Origin: a virus
Direction: 5' to 3' (one strand)
Virus record (IMG/VR): IMGVR_UViG_3300021425_000025
Location: 1-64,000 of that record
Length of the DNA stretch: 64,000 bases
Every line of letters begins with the position of its first letter. Positions within the stretch are counted from its first letter, which is position 1. The notes under the pieces are model-generated. The model was not told where the DNA came from and made no database searches. It saw nothing but the letters and a program-made list of their open reading frames with translations. This document shows positions 16,007-24,720 of the stretch, piece by piece. Position numbers and translations under genes: made by a program.

Positions 16007-16461
16007 TACAACGTTGCGTCTTCCATACCTGCTACACGTAATTTGACTACGTTTGTAATTTGCCACTGTTTTTGATCAAGTGCTTTTAAAACACCCAACC
16101 ATTTGTTACGCATGAGAGCAAATTCATTAATAATTTTTTCATAATCAACTACATCACTCTCACCGTCAACATATTTTTCAACATCACGACTTGATAAAGC
16201 TCTTTGATAGTTTTCAAGATATTTTTTAAAGTATGAGCTACGCAATCTACGTAATTCAATATTAAGGTAGTTAAGTATAGCTTCGATTTCTTGTAACTGA
16301 TTAAAACGGTGTTCCACTATACCAGGCATAGCAGCCGCTGCCTTTTCAACATTACCTGAAAGTTTACATTCAATTTTTGCATCATTCAGTTCACGTTCAA
16401 AATGTGCTACTGCATCTGGTATTCTACCTACATCACGAGATATTTCGCTATACCAACCCAT
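16006..16461 (-). CDS. uvsY: UvsY-like recombination mediator
   Basis: A 151-residue, mostly helical, charged protein. The C-terminal part (NKWLGVLKALDQKQWQITNVVKLRVAGMED) parallels the C-terminus of T4 UvsY (YWGILLDFCSGALDAIKSRGF...), and the middle RSSYFKKYLENYQRA fits its DNA-binding helix. UvsY loads UvsX on gp32-covered single-stranded DNA, and all three genes are adjacent here. ATG 16461 overlaps the upstream stop as TAATG; a GTG at 16470 is a weaker alternative. Confidence 0.7.
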   Translation of the reverse strand: MGWYSEISRDVGRIPDAVAHFERELNDAKIECKLSGNVEKAAAAMPGIVEHRFNQLQEIEAILNYLNIELRRLRSSYFKKYLENYQRALSSRDVEKYVDGESDVVDYEKIINEFALMRNKWLGVLKALDQKQWQITNVVKLRVAGMEDATL

Positions 16462-16691
16462 TAATCCCACTCATCTTCTTCATCAACATAATCTTCTGAA
16501 TCAATATCTAAATAATAACCTATCGCTTCATCAAGTGCGCTGTCAATTCCAAATAAATCTTTAAGTTGATGATCTTCGACGCCGTAATCGGCTAAGTGAT
16601 CAACAAACTTTTCAGCAACTATTTCAATTTGTTTTTTATCTAAATATTCTTTAAATAAAATCCAAATATCAGCAATTTGTTCTTCATTCAT
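16461..16691 (-). CDS. Small acidic protein between uvsX and uvsY
   Basis: A 76-residue, very acidic protein (start MNEEQIADIWILFKEYL; tail rich in Asp and Glu ending DEEDEWD). ATG 16691 overlaps the uvsX stop by 8 nt, and the frame extension to 16742 would lie deep in uvsX and is rejected. It has no recognised domain; acidic helical proteins at this position may act with the recombination proteins (inference). Confidence 0.75.
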   Translation of the reverse strand: MNEEQIADIWILFKEYLDKKQIEIVAEKFVDHLADYGVEDHQLKDLFGIDSALDEAIGYYLDIDSEDYVDEEDEWD

Positions 16692-17784
16692 TTGTGGTAA
16701 GTTCCTCGATTGGTTGCACGTTATCAACATCTTCGTTGACATCGTCGTCAGAGGTATTTACCATATTTGCCTCTTTTTCAAGATAATCTGACATAACCGT
16801 ATCGAGTAATTCACCCGTCCATTTTTTACGATATTCTAAAATCTCTTCACCTGCATTAGTTACGTACTTGAGTCTGTTACCACTTTTTTCAATAACACCT
16901 TTTGCTTCAAAAAGTTCTAGTAATCCGCTATATGGATTCATTCCTGTTTCATAAGGAATTTTAACTTGTACGCCTTCGAAAGGTTTTGCGTAACGTGTTT
17001 TCATCACTTTACAACCTGCACGAATGCCACGCACTTCACTAATCTTATTACCGTCTTCATCTTCTTTTAGTTTCAACTTCTTCATTGCAACTACAATAGA
17101 CGATGCATAGATAAATCCTTGACCGCCTGAGATTTTATCATCTGGATCAAACATATCTTGTGATGCGTAAGTGTGATTAGTACATACAAGACCTACATTA
17201 TGTGAACCAATCATGTTTACAGTGTTACGAACAAGTGAAGTTAGTGCCTTAGGCTTACGACCCATATCACCTTTCATATCACCTTTGTTAAACTGATCTA
17301 CATCTGTAGGTGTTAACAACATACCTAAACTATCAATTACAAACATTACTTTAGGACGATCTTCCTCTGGCATTGCTTTATAATCTGTCATAAATGTACT
17401 AATAGTTTTAGCAACATCGTCAATCATTGACATATTAAGTTTAAGTAGTTTTTCTTCTGACGTGTCTACGTCTAATGCATGTAGCCACGATTCGTCAAGT
17501 GCATTCTCTGAGTCAATAAGAACTACAAAGATTCCTTGTTCTTGAGCGTATTTTACAATGTTACCTGCACAGATATATGATTTACCTGCGCCAGATTCAC
17601 CTGCAAATACAGTTACCTTACCCATCGGAACGCCTCGGTTAAAGTCGCCGCTGATAAGATAGTTAAGTGCAAAGTTGCCTGTACTAACCCAATCTGTAGG
17701 ATCGTTAAATCCTGCACTCATACCTTGAATGGATTTTGTCAACGAGTTTCGAAACTTCGTTGGATCGAATGCTTTATTCGCCAT
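16684..17784 (-). CDS. uvsX: UvsX RecA-like recombinase
   Basis: Strand-exchange recombinase of 366 residues. Walker A GESGAGKS is at 62-69, FVVLIDSENALD follows as the RecA-type acidic motif, Walker B is KVMFVIDSLGML, and the L2-like region holds KISGGQGFIYASS. The length is close to T4 UvsX (391). The acidic C-terminus ends DNVQPIEELTTNE. GGAGATATAT precedes the ATG, after a terminator hairpin that separates it from gp32, so transcription probably arises by readthrough or from a promoter I did not find. Confidence 0.95.
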   Translation of the reverse strand: MANKAFDPTKFRNSLTKSIQGMSAGFNDPTDWVSTGNFALNYLISGDFNRGVPMGKVTVFAGESGAGKSYICAGNIVKYAQEQGIFVVLIDSENALDESWLHALDVDTSEEKLLKLNMSMIDDVAKTISTFMTDYKAMPEEDRPKVMFVIDSLGMLLTPTDVDQFNKGDMKGDMGRKPKALTSLVRNTVNMIGSHNVGLVCTNHTYASQDMFDPDDKISGGQGFIYASSIVVAMKKLKLKEDEDGNKISEVRGIRAGCKVMKTRYAKPFEGVQVKIPYETGMNPYSGLLELFEAKGVIEKSGNRLKYVTNAGEEILEYRKKWTGELLDTVMSDYLEKEANMVNTSDDDVNEDVDNVQPIEELTTNE

Positions 17785-17799
17785 ATATATCTCCTATCT

Positions 17800-17826
17800 A
17801 AAAAGCATGGGGGATTGCTCCCCCAT
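17800..17826 (-). terminator. Rho-independent terminator after gp32
   Basis: ATGGGGGA, loop GCAA (a GNRA tetraloop), TCCCCCAT, followed on the minus strand by GCTTTTTAGA. Lies between gp32 and uvsX and should lower uvsX expression relative to gp32. Confidence 0.85.
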
Positions 17827-17833
17827 AATGTTA

Positions 17834-18814
17834 TTACTGTCCTTGACGTGCTCTAATCATTGCTAGAATGTCTTGAGCATTGCCACCTTCTGCAGGAGCC
17901 GCTTCAGCTGCTGGCGCTGGTGTTGGCTCTGGTGCTGCTTCTGCTACTGGAGCAGTTGGTGCTGGAGTAGGTGTAGGAGCAGGAGTACTTGCCGCAGGTG
18001 CTACAGGATCTCCTGTTGCTGCTGACATGCCTGCTGGACGGAAGTAGTTGCTCCAACGATTTGGATCGTATGCTTCTCCGTCAACACTTGCTTCAAACAT
18101 TTCAGTCAATACTTTAACTGCTGTTTCGTCTGGCTTCTTAGGTAGGAAGTCATTTAGATTAAACAAGCCGTGTGTATTAATTGCATTCATCTCTGCATCA
18201 CTTAATGGACGCTCTCTACGAGCCCAATTTGATGTTGAGTAGTCTGCATAGCCGCCTTTTGAACTCTTGTTCAAACGGAAGTCTACACCAGCAGTATAAT
18301 CTGTTGGCAACTCTTCCATGTCTGGATCCATTAATGCTTGCTTAATGATCTGGAAGATTTGTGGACCAATGATAAAGCGTCTAATTGGATTTTCAGGTGC
18401 TTCGTCATCGGATAGTGGATTATCGGTTACAAAACCTTGGAACAAGTATGAACGCTTTTTCCAATACTTACGACCCATATCTTCTAGACTTGGATCTTTG
18501 AACCAGCCACGTACCTCTTGTAAGATAGGGCATGATTCACCATACATTTCCATACATGGAACTTGTACTTGTACTGGACGTGAATCAGTTTGTCCTTTAA
18601 TACCCGAAAACGGAAGTTTGATCATCAAACGTTCTGCCCAGAAAAAAGTATTATCTGGATTACCGTCAGGAAGGAAACGTAGAGTTGAACTCTCGCCTTC
18701 TTTCATATTCCAAAATGGGTAAATTGGGTTTGGACCGCTTGGGCCATTTGAACCGCCTGAAGTGCGGTTTTCTTGTTCTTTGAGCTTTGCTCGAATTTCT
18801 GCTAATGATGCCAT
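17834..18814 (-). CDS. 32: gp32 single-stranded DNA-binding protein
   Basis: A 326-residue ssDNA-binding protein. The N-terminal LAST-like region reads MASLAEIRAKLKEQE, followed by PFWNMKEGESSTLRFLPDG, the start of the OB fold, and a zinc-region candidate CMEMYGESCPILQEVRGW. The C-terminus is an Ala/Pro/Glu-rich flexible linker (about 255-310) ending QDILAMIRARQGQ, the usual end in marine T4-like gp32 as I recall. A strong Shine-Dalgarno AGGAGGC, a consensus promoter and a following terminator point to high, independent expression. Confidence 0.95.
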   Translation of the reverse strand: MASLAEIRAKLKEQENRTSGGSNGPSGPNPIYPFWNMKEGESSTLRFLPDGNPDNTFFWAERLMIKLPFSGIKGQTDSRPVQVQVPCMEMYGESCPILQEVRGWFKDPSLEDMGRKYWKKRSYLFQGFVTDNPLSDDEAPENPIRRFIIGPQIFQIIKQALMDPDMEELPTDYTAGVDFRLNKSSKGGYADYSTSNWARRERPLSDAEMNAINTHGLFNLNDFLPKKPDETAVKVLTEMFEASVDGEAYDPNRWSNYFRPAGMSAATGDPVAPAASTPAPTPTPAPTAPVAEAAPEPTPAPAAEAAPAEGGNAQDILAMIRARQGQ

Positions 18815-18860
18815 AATTATGCCTCCTATATTTTTGCCTTATAGCTTTGTGCCTAAATTA

Positions 18861-18888
18861 AGTGTAGCACATTGTATATACTACACTC
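18861..18888 (-). promoter_or_regulatory. Inverted repeat over the gp32 promoter/start
   Basis: AGTGTAG and CTACACT are perfect inverted 7-mers around a 13-nt centre, overlapping the -10 box and the first transcribed bases of gp32. It could be an operator or part of an autoregulatory leader structure; T4 gp32 represses its own translation through a leader pseudoknot. Confidence 0.4.
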
Positions 18889-18906
18889 TATTATTTATCC
18901 TGTCAA
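18878..18906 (-). promoter_or_regulatory. Composite early and late promoter of gp32
   Basis: TTGACA (18906-18901), a 17-nt spacer and TAGTAT (18883-18878), with a late box GATAAATA (18899-18892) lying inside the spacer. Both would give leaders of about 60-70 nt before the ATG at 18814. Expression in both phases fits the need for gp32. Confidence 0.65.
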
Positions 18907-18941
18907 GTCTTTTTTGACAGAAATATGAATGAATTAGCTGA

Positions 18942-20882
18942 TTATCTTAAACCAGCTAATTCACGCATTCTTTCATACTCTGTATCAACTTCCATTTGTT
19001 GTGGTTGTGTTTTCATTTGGAAATCGTCGAATAGAGCATTAACTTGTTCGATAAACGCCTTAGCAGGTTCTATGAACTGCTCGCCGTAATCTTTCTCTAC
19101 CATGGTAAGTACAGCGGTTTCGCCTTTTGGGAACTCGCCTATTTCTCTATCGTAATAAGATAAAATAAACTCGCCTAGTGGTGTCTTTTTGTCTTTTTCT
19201 AATGTAATTTCATCACCGTCTGGGCCTTGAATCTTATCGCCTTTTTTCTTACCGTCTTTCTTTGCCTGACGTACAGCGTTAGCATATGCATTGCCTTCTT
19301 TTTCACCTGCTGGGTTTTTTACATTACGACGGTTTGTTTGTCCGCCTGGCATAGGTAGTTCGCCTTGCTCACGATCTTTAATACGATCTGGGTTGTCTCT
19401 ATCTTTGTCAAGAATCATAAATTCATCGTGTGAACTATATGTATTTGTTACAACTTCGCCAGTTTCGTTGTCTTTGAATTTTACTTTCCACTGTTGTCTG
19501 CCTTCGCCTTGACCAACAATAACACCTACTGCATTGTCAGGCTTTTCATCAGTTGAAGTATAGAACACTTCAACTTTGTCGCCTACTTTAGGATAGATAG
19601 TTGTACCATCGTGGAATACTTCTGCGCCTGCTTCGCTTTCTGGTTTTTCGCTAAACTGACCCATCATTTCTTCAAAGCCTCTTTCTATTTCTGCTTCGGC
19701 CTTAACGCATGATCCTTTTTCGCCACGCTTCTTGCCTGGTACTTTTTTGTAACCGTCCCAGCATTTGTCATACATTTTATCGTTGCCGTGTCTTTCGCCT
19801 TCGTTTGTTTTTTTGTATTCTTCTGGATCACCAGTGCCGCCGCAATCTGGACAACTTTTAGGACAAGTTTCGTCACAATCGTTTTTTGCTTCTCCTAATA
19901 AATCATCTGGTCCTAATTCTTTTGCTTTAGTAGCCTCTGAAACTAGATTATAGATATAAGGAAATACGTCTTTAAGTTCTTCGTTAAACTGTCTAATAGT
20001 TAGTTGATCAATCCAGTTTTCTGCAACATCACTTGGAACATCTTCTAGTACTGGGGTTTCAAATGCTTCAAATGTTTGCTTGTAAAAACTTGGTTTTTGG
20101 AGACTTTCGACTGTTTTCTTAACTGTTTGTATACGCTCTTTAACAATGTCCATATACTCGCTAAGACTTTCTGCCATTACTGCTGAACGACCCATATAAG
20201 TTTTAAACTTACGTAGTTTTGATAATTCTTCGCTTAGTCCGGTAATATGCTTGCCAAAGTCATCGTAAGGTTTGCCACCTTCAGCAACATGACGTGCCAT
20301 TGCTCTTGCGCCAGTTAAATGCTTATACGGATATCTAAATCTTTCTCCGTCTGCACTTTCAATATAAATCGTACCAATCTTTTGTGTACGACCCGATGCA
20401 AGTTCTTGATTAACACTTTCAGTGTGTTTAATTACAAGTCTTGCATTATCAACGTCTTGATAACTTATACGTGATGTGCCGTATAGTTTTGATTCATTCA
20501 TTTTATCGTCCCCAGTTTTTGTTGCAAGGTATTTATAGTCTCTTTTTTCTAAATTTGATTTTGTAATATCTCTAGTATTAAATCCTAACATTCTTTTTTT
20601 AGAAAATGTTCTTAATTCTTTTAAAAACTCAAACCATAAACTTTTTGATACAGCATTTTCTACTACTTCTTTATTAAACATTACAACAACACCATCATCA
20701 GCTGACAATGATATACTTACATTTCCAAAATCTTGATTTTTATCATTATATGCAAATTCAAAAAATCTTGCTTCTTTTGGATCGTTAACTACGTTTCCTT
20801 CGCCGTCGCCAATAGTTACATTGGAAAAACGTCCACGTATTTTTGAAAATAGTTCTTCTGCTGTTTGATCAAGTTTATCCAT
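18942..20882 (-). CDS. Large conserved-type phage protein with zinc-like Cys cluster
   Basis: A 646-residue, acidic, multi-part protein that I cannot name. Visible parts: an N-terminal alpha/beta domain (to about 215) including NLEKRDYKYLATK; a helical region; a Cys cluster CDETCPKSCPDCGG near 338-353; a CWDGYKKVPGKKRGEKGSCVK motif that I have seen as a recurrent tag in marine phage proteins; an SH3-like segment (VGDKVEVFYTSTDE...QQWKVKF); and a C-terminal helical domain with TPLGEFILSYYDRE. Its place after the terminase gene and its late leaderless promoter suggest a head or packaging-related role (inference). Confidence 0.7.
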   Translation of the reverse strand: MDKLDQTAEELFSKIRGRFSNVTIGDGEGNVVNDPKEARFFEFAYNDKNQDFGNVSISLSADDGVVVMFNKEVVENAVSKSLWFEFLKELRTFSKKRMLGFNTRDITKSNLEKRDYKYLATKTGDDKMNESKLYGTSRISYQDVDNARLVIKHTESVNQELASGRTQKIGTIYIESADGERFRYPYKHLTGARAMARHVAEGGKPYDDFGKHITGLSEELSKLRKFKTYMGRSAVMAESLSEYMDIVKERIQTVKKTVESLQKPSFYKQTFEAFETPVLEDVPSDVAENWIDQLTIRQFNEELKDVFPYIYNLVSEATKAKELGPDDLLGEAKNDCDETCPKSCPDCGGTGDPEEYKKTNEGERHGNDKMYDKCWDGYKKVPGKKRGEKGSCVKAEAEIERGFEEMMGQFSEKPESEAGAEVFHDGTTIYPKVGDKVEVFYTSTDEKPDNAVGVIVGQGEGRQQWKVKFKDNETGEVVTNTYSSHDEFMILDKDRDNPDRIKDREQGELPMPGGQTNRRNVKNPAGEKEGNAYANAVRQAKKDGKKKGDKIQGPDGDEITLEKDKKTPLGEFILSYYDREIGEFPKGETAVLTMVEKDYGEQFIEPAKAFIEQVNALFDDFQMKTQPQQMEVDTEYERMRELAGLR

Positions 20883-20887
20883 ACTAA

Positions 20888-20895
20888 TATTTATC
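20888..20895 (-). promoter_or_regulatory. Late box GATAAATA, leaderless geometry
   Basis: GATAAATA plus TTAGT leads directly to the ATG at 20882; predicted +1 is its A. The box also lies between the terminase stop and this start, only 8 nt apart. Confidence 0.7.
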
Positions 20896-22477
20896 CAAAG
20901 TTGCTAGATATGAAGATTGGCATAGGTGCTTCATAATCTTCATCTTGTTCTGCCTGATTAAAAGAATTATAAATTCTAGGATCCCAATCTTTGAGAACAC
21001 TCATCATTCTAATACATAATAGTGTAGCACTAACTAGATCGTCACTCATACCCGACTTTGCTTGAAAACTTGATCCAGTTGCAACAAAACCTTTTAATTC
21101 AGATAGCAATGGTTTACTTCTAACTATCATTTTATCATTTTCAACCATAGTTTTTAATCGACTACATGCTGTAATTTTAGTGCTGTGTGTAGTATTAAAC
21201 CCTTTACGGAACTTGCGCACATGTCCTTTTCGAATAGGTTCAGACACAAATAGTCCTGGTATATTCTCTTCCCCAAAATCGTTTATAACGATTAGTGCTG
21301 CTTCTCCAATGCCGTTATTTTCTACACTCCAATATATACTATTATCGTTTTTTGTTTGATCTGCGATATACTTACATATGTCAGCAAGTACTCTAACCTG
21401 TCCAGGTATACCTGTTTGATTATGTTGCCATTCTGCTACTTGCTCGTAGCTTGGTAATTCAAAAACTTGTATAGCTGCATTATCACCACCAGTACCCATG
21501 CTAGGATCTAAACCAACTGCATACGTAAATTCACTTGTAGGTTTTTTATACCAACGTGTTTGACCCATATTAAGAATTGGACTTTCGCCTTCCATTGCTG
21601 CCAGTTTTATACTGTTAATAAGTGTTTCGTCAAATACTAAAAATTCACAACCATATTCACGTCTAAACTTTTCCTCGCCTATACGACCAATTTCAGCTTC
21701 TTTCCATTCTTCATCTCTATCAGGATGTTCTTCCCACTCTGCTCTAAAACTATGGAATCCATTTATTCCAACTTCTTGTTCATTACCGTGTGCATCAAAC
21801 TTGTCTTCAGCTTGTTTCCAAATAGTAGCAAATGTATCTTCGTCCGAGTTTGGTGTGCTTGTAATAATAGCACGACCACCTGTTGCTAGTGTAGGTGATA
21901 TTGAAGTCCAAAACTCTTCTGCAATGTTAGGTTGCACAAATGCAAACTCGTCACAGTATAGTAATGATATAGACATACCACGTCCTGTGTTGCCCGTTGT
22001 TGTTTGGCTTACAATACGTGAACCATTTTCAAACTCTATGCTACCTTTGTTGTAACTTGTAACACCGGCTCTAATATGGTCTGGACATGTTTCATACACA
22101 TATCGTATACGTGCCATAATCTCTTGTGCGCCTGTGTACTTGTGTGCAGCAATAAGAATTGTTTGATCTGAATTAAACATTGCATACCATGCAAGATAGA
22201 TAGCAGCACAGGTTGTTTTACCTGTTTGTCTAGGCATCATGTTAATATTAAATCTATAACTATGATAACTGTGCATCAATCGCAATTGATACTCAAAAGG
22301 ATCAAACAATAGTTTGCCTTTTACAGGATGTTGGATATATGCAAAACTTCTTGCGAAGTGTAAGTAACCCTCGTCAGGATCCATGCACTTTGCAAGATCT
22401 TCAATTTGTGCATTAGTATATGTTTCTTTTGTATTTGCCTTTTTAGTTAAGACACCATCTAAACTTTTACTTGCCAT
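20891..22477 (-). CDS. 17: Terminase large subunit, gp17
   Basis: DNA-packaging motor ATPase and headful nuclease, 528 residues from MASKSLDGVL. Walker A is MPRQTGKTT, Walker B LLYCDEFAF, and the coupling motif TSTPN follows. The RNase H-like nuclease domain keeps its acidic residues in AVGLDPSMG, WSVENNG and GMSDDLV. It is shorter than T4 gp17 (610). The frame is open to 22504, but that extension would run through a terminator hairpin, and the ATG at 22477 lies 4 nt after a late box. Confidence 0.95.
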   Translation of the reverse strand: MASKSLDGVLTKKANTKETYTNAQIEDLAKCMDPDEGYLHFARSFAYIQHPVKGKLLFDPFEYQLRLMHSYHSYRFNINMMPRQTGKTTCAAIYLAWYAMFNSDQTILIAAHKYTGAQEIMARIRYVYETCPDHIRAGVTSYNKGSIEFENGSRIVSQTTTGNTGRGMSISLLYCDEFAFVQPNIAEEFWTSISPTLATGGRAIITSTPNSDEDTFATIWKQAEDKFDAHGNEQEVGINGFHSFRAEWEEHPDRDEEWKEAEIGRIGEEKFRREYGCEFLVFDETLINSIKLAAMEGESPILNMGQTRWYKKPTSEFTYAVGLDPSMGTGGDNAAIQVFELPSYEQVAEWQHNQTGIPGQVRVLADICKYIADQTKNDNSIYWSVENNGIGEAALIVINDFGEENIPGLFVSEPIRKGHVRKFRKGFNTTHSTKITACSRLKTMVENDKMIVRSKPLLSELKGFVATGSSFQAKSGMSDDLVSATLLCIRMMSVLKDWDPRIYNSFNQAEQDEDYEAPMPIFISSNFG

Positions 22478-22481
22478 ACTG

Positions 22482-22489
22482 TATTTAAC
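22482..22489 (-). promoter_or_regulatory. Late-type box GTTAAATA before gp17, leaderless geometry
   Basis: The box plus CAGT precedes the ATG at 22477; the same CAGT spacer is used at 3397. It follows directly on the U-tract of the preceding terminator. Confidence 0.6.
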
Positions 22490-22490
22490 C

Positions 22491-22517
22491 AAAAAAATAG
22501 GCACCGAAGTGCCTATT
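22491..22517 (-). terminator. Rho-independent terminator before gp17
   Basis: Minus strand AATAGGCAC, loop TTCG, GTGCCTATT, then an uninterrupted T run: a 9-bp stem with a stable UUCG tetraloop. Ends the transcript of the 22538-23161 gene. Confidence 0.9.
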
Positions 22518-22537
22518 GAGTAGTCTAGGGAAGTGTG

Positions 22538-23161
22538 TTACTTTTCTTTAACTTTTTTCTCTTCTTTGTCTTTGACTGCCTTTTTCATTGGCTCTTTTTT
22601 GTCGCCATCACCGTCAATGTCAATATAATCTGGCTTTGCTTTCTTTTCGCTTAGTGCAGCATAAAGGTCTGCTTTAATATTTTCTAATGCTGGATCATTA
22701 GTGCGAATTGCTTTACGATCCTTTGAACGATGTAGATCATCACCGTCCGGTGTTACATCTTCGATATCACCAACTCTAGGCTCTGGTTCATTTTCATAGC
22801 CTTCTTCGTATTCAATGTCGTCGTTGCAGCCCATCGCTGTAATGTCTTTGTCGCCGTCAACATCGTCTTTGCCTGGAATCTCTGGATCGTCCATCGGTGA
22901 ATCAACAATGTCACGTAACCTTTCCATGTCTAAACGTGGTGCAAGCATTTTAGCGTCTACAGGTTTTGCATCACCTAGTCCTGCATTTTTCATCATGTTA
23001 AGTAAATCTTCGACATGGTCTTTACCACTAGCATTAATTGACACGTTCATAGATACAGGATTTCCTTTATCTACTTCTTGTGGTGGCATTGCTGGTGGCA
23101 TACCTGGCATCTCGTTCATGCCACACTCGTCTAATGATTCTAATAATTTTTTCATTTCCAT
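22538..23161 (-). CDS. Acidic head-region protein of unknown function
   Basis: A 207-residue, very acidic, low-complexity protein. It begins MEMKKLLESLDECG, has a Met/Pro-rich stretch (MNEMPGMPPAMPP), a KDHVEDLLNMMKNAGL helix, a DNP-like acidic centre and a C-terminus with YIDIDGDGDKKEPMKKA followed by Lys/Glu repeats. The DxDxDG spacing resembles a calcium-binding loop. Its position between terminase genes suggests a scaffold or core role, and the LLESL start resembles head-protease-processed leader peptides (inference). Confidence 0.65.
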   Translation of the reverse strand: MEMKKLLESLDECGMNEMPGMPPAMPPQEVDKGNPVSMNVSINASGKDHVEDLLNMMKNAGLGDAKPVDAKMLAPRLDMERLRDIVDSPMDDPEIPGKDDVDGDKDITAMGCNDDIEYEEGYENEPEPRVGDIEDVTPDGDDLHRSKDRKAIRTNDPALENIKADLYAALSEKKAKPDYIDIDGDGDKKEPMKKAVKDKEEKKVKEK

Positions 23162-23165
23162 TTTA

Positions 23166-23723
23166 TTATCCTCCTACTACCGATGTAGCATTTTCTGTGT
23201 TATCAATATCACTGCTTTCACCAACAGGTGCAGCGGCAGCTGGATCGTGTTCTCTTTCTTTGCGAGCAACTTCTAGTTCTTTTAATAGGTCCATTACTCT
23301 GTTGCCTGCTACGGAGTCTTGCGCACTTTCTCCGCCCATCTCTTCTTGAGTAAGTTTTACTTCGTATGCATCATCGGCTGCTTCTTCTTGATAAAGTTCA
23401 AGTGGATCAGCAGCATTACGCACAACAATATGGCCTGCTGGGCAATCGCAACAAGCATCTAAATATTCACCCAATACTTGTGCAGTTGTTGGATATAATA
23501 GATCTGCTTCAAAATGCGTAACTTCCATATTGTGTAAATTAGGAAAATCTAAAGGACGTTCTTGTATTGGTGTCTTTTTACCACTTGACAATTCTGATAC
23601 TTTAAATCGTTCTAAACAAGTTTTTAGATAATCGTTAAAACCGTCTGGCAACTCGCCAGCGATTGCTATTTTAAATGGGTAAGTCTTTTTAGACTCTGTT
23701 AAATATTCTTTAAAAGATTTCAT
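23166..23723 (-). CDS. Head-region protein of unknown function
   Basis: A 185-residue protein starting MKSFKEYLTESKKTYPFKIAIAGELP: a short amphipathic leader of the type found on T4-like prohead core proteins, then a small alpha/beta domain with KKTPIQERPLDFPN, which I recall as a conserved phrase in marine T4-like phages. The C-terminal third is acidic and disordered. It is preceded by AGGATA and a late box, and lies between gp16 and the acidic protein. Exact role unknown. Confidence 0.7.
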   Translation of the reverse strand: MKSFKEYLTESKKTYPFKIAIAGELPDGFNDYLKTCLERFKVSELSSGKKTPIQERPLDFPNLHNMEVTHFEADLLYPTTAQVLGEYLDACCDCPAGHIVVRNAADPLELYQEEAADDAYEVKLTQEEMGGESAQDSVAGNRVMDLLKELEVARKEREHDPAAAAPVGESSDIDNTENATSVVGG

Positions 23724-23744
23724 TGCGCAATATCCTATTATATA

Positions 23745-24248
23745 TTATTTATCTTTATCAAGTCCTTTTAGCTTCTCTAGTAGGCTATTTCTGTCAGTGA
23801 CTACATAGTTTTCGCCGTTAATAATATCACCATCGTTTACATTAGAATCATTATCTAGCTTCTGTTTTTTGAGCTGTAATTCAATCATTTTTAGTTTTTT
23901 ATCTAACTTTTGCGTTTTAGCATCTAAACTAGTCTTGAGCATATTACCTGCTACTTCAAAAACTCTGCCACTATACCGACTTTCTACATTCATTCCTAAG
24001 TCCATTAGATCATCATATGCTTGCATTGCTTTATCTGCAACTTCGTTTAGCTCTTTATCTGCTAAATCTCCTAGTCCTTTTACAGCAGGTAGTGCAGCAC
24101 TAATTTTATCAAATTCTGCTATATCTCGAAATGTGTCTTTTTGACGCTCTATTTCGTGAGCTTTTTGATCTTGTTCTTGTGACTCAGCCTTTTCAATAAT
24201 TTCTTTTGATTCAGGCAAGTCTAATAATTCTTCTAATTTTTTTGTCAT
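23745..24248 (-). CDS. 16: Terminase small subunit, gp16-like
   Basis: A 167-residue helical protein matching the size (164) and build of T4 gp16: N-terminal LEELLDLPESKE, central helical hairpin containing ADKAMQAYDDLMDLG and SRYSGRVFEVAGNMLKTSLDAKTQKLDKKLK, and a disordered C-terminus. It regulates DNA recognition and gp17 activity during packaging. Its location next to gp4 and two genes upstream of gp17 supports the call; sequence identity to T4 is low. Confidence 0.75.
   Translation of the reverse strand: MTKKLEELLDLPESKEIIEKAESQEQDQKAHEIERQKDTFRDIAEFDKISAALPAVKGLGDLADKELNEVADKAMQAYDDLMDLGMNVESRYSGRVFEVAGNMLKTSLDAKTQKLDKKLKMIELQLKKQKLDNDSNVNDGDIINGENYVVTDRNSLLEKLKGLDKDK
23746..23753 (-). 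promoter_or_regulatory. Late box GATAAATA before the 23166-23723 gene
   Basis: Predicted +1 near 23740, giving a 17-nt leader with AGGATA as ribosome binding site before the ATG at 23723. The box lies inside the 3' end of the gp16 gene. Confidence 0.55.
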
Positions 24249-24275
24249 AATTTTCCAACCATTAACTGCTACTAT

Positions 24276-24283
24276 TATTTATC
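24276..24283 (-). promoter_or_regulatory. Late box GATAAATA before gp16
   Basis: Lies at the 3' end of the gp4 gene; predicted +1 near 24270 gives a leader of about 22 nt to the ATG at 24248. Confidence 0.5.
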
Positions 24284-24716
24284 TTCTTTTACCATTGTGA
24301 AAAATATCATTCTCTGTAACAATTCTAAAATAAATGCCTTTTTGTTTACACCAAGCTCTTGCTGCTTCCCATTTTGCTTGATTAATAATCCAATGAGCTT
24401 GGTTTGCACGACTGCGTCCTGTTTTTTCTTTTAATGATTGATTTTCTGGTTTAACTTCTATAAGTTCAACTTTTTGCTTTCCTGTTTTACTTGCATATGC
24501 AATAAAAAAGTCAGGAACATATACAGTATGTTTTCCTGTAAATGGATGTCTATAAGGTATTTTTACTGCCTCACTTGCCCATTGACTGACGCTAGGATGT
24601 TCATCACAGAATCTCATAAAGGCAAATTCCCAGCTGCTTCTATAAGTTGGTGTTGTATTTCCTAGATACTTATCAGGATTTTTTAGTTTAAATTTACCTT
24701 GAGCAAATTTTGGCAT
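24279..24716 (-). CDS. 4: Head completion protein, gp4-like
   Basis: A 145-residue protein with the gp4/gp50 pattern: KFKLKNPDKYLGN, YRSSWEFAFMRFCDEHPSVSQWASE, IPYRHPFTGKHTVYVPDFF and VELIEVKPENQS. The PDF...EVKP arrangement resembles a PD-(D/E)xK nuclease-like fold. In T4, gp4 is needed for head completion before tails attach. The length is close to T4 gp4 (150). Confidence 0.85.
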   Translation of the reverse strand: MPKFAQGKFKLKNPDKYLGNTTPTYRSSWEFAFMRFCDEHPSVSQWASEAVKIPYRHPFTGKHTVYVPDFFIAYASKTGKQKVELIEVKPENQSLKEKTGRSRANQAHWIINQAKWEAARAWCKQKGIYFRIVTENDIFHNGKRR

Positions 24717-24720
24717 GGCA

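Noticed and set aside
22478-22504. N-terminal extension of gp17 to a start at 22504
   Set aside because: The extension lies over a strong UUCG-loop terminator and the late promoter box; ATG 22477 follows the box directly.
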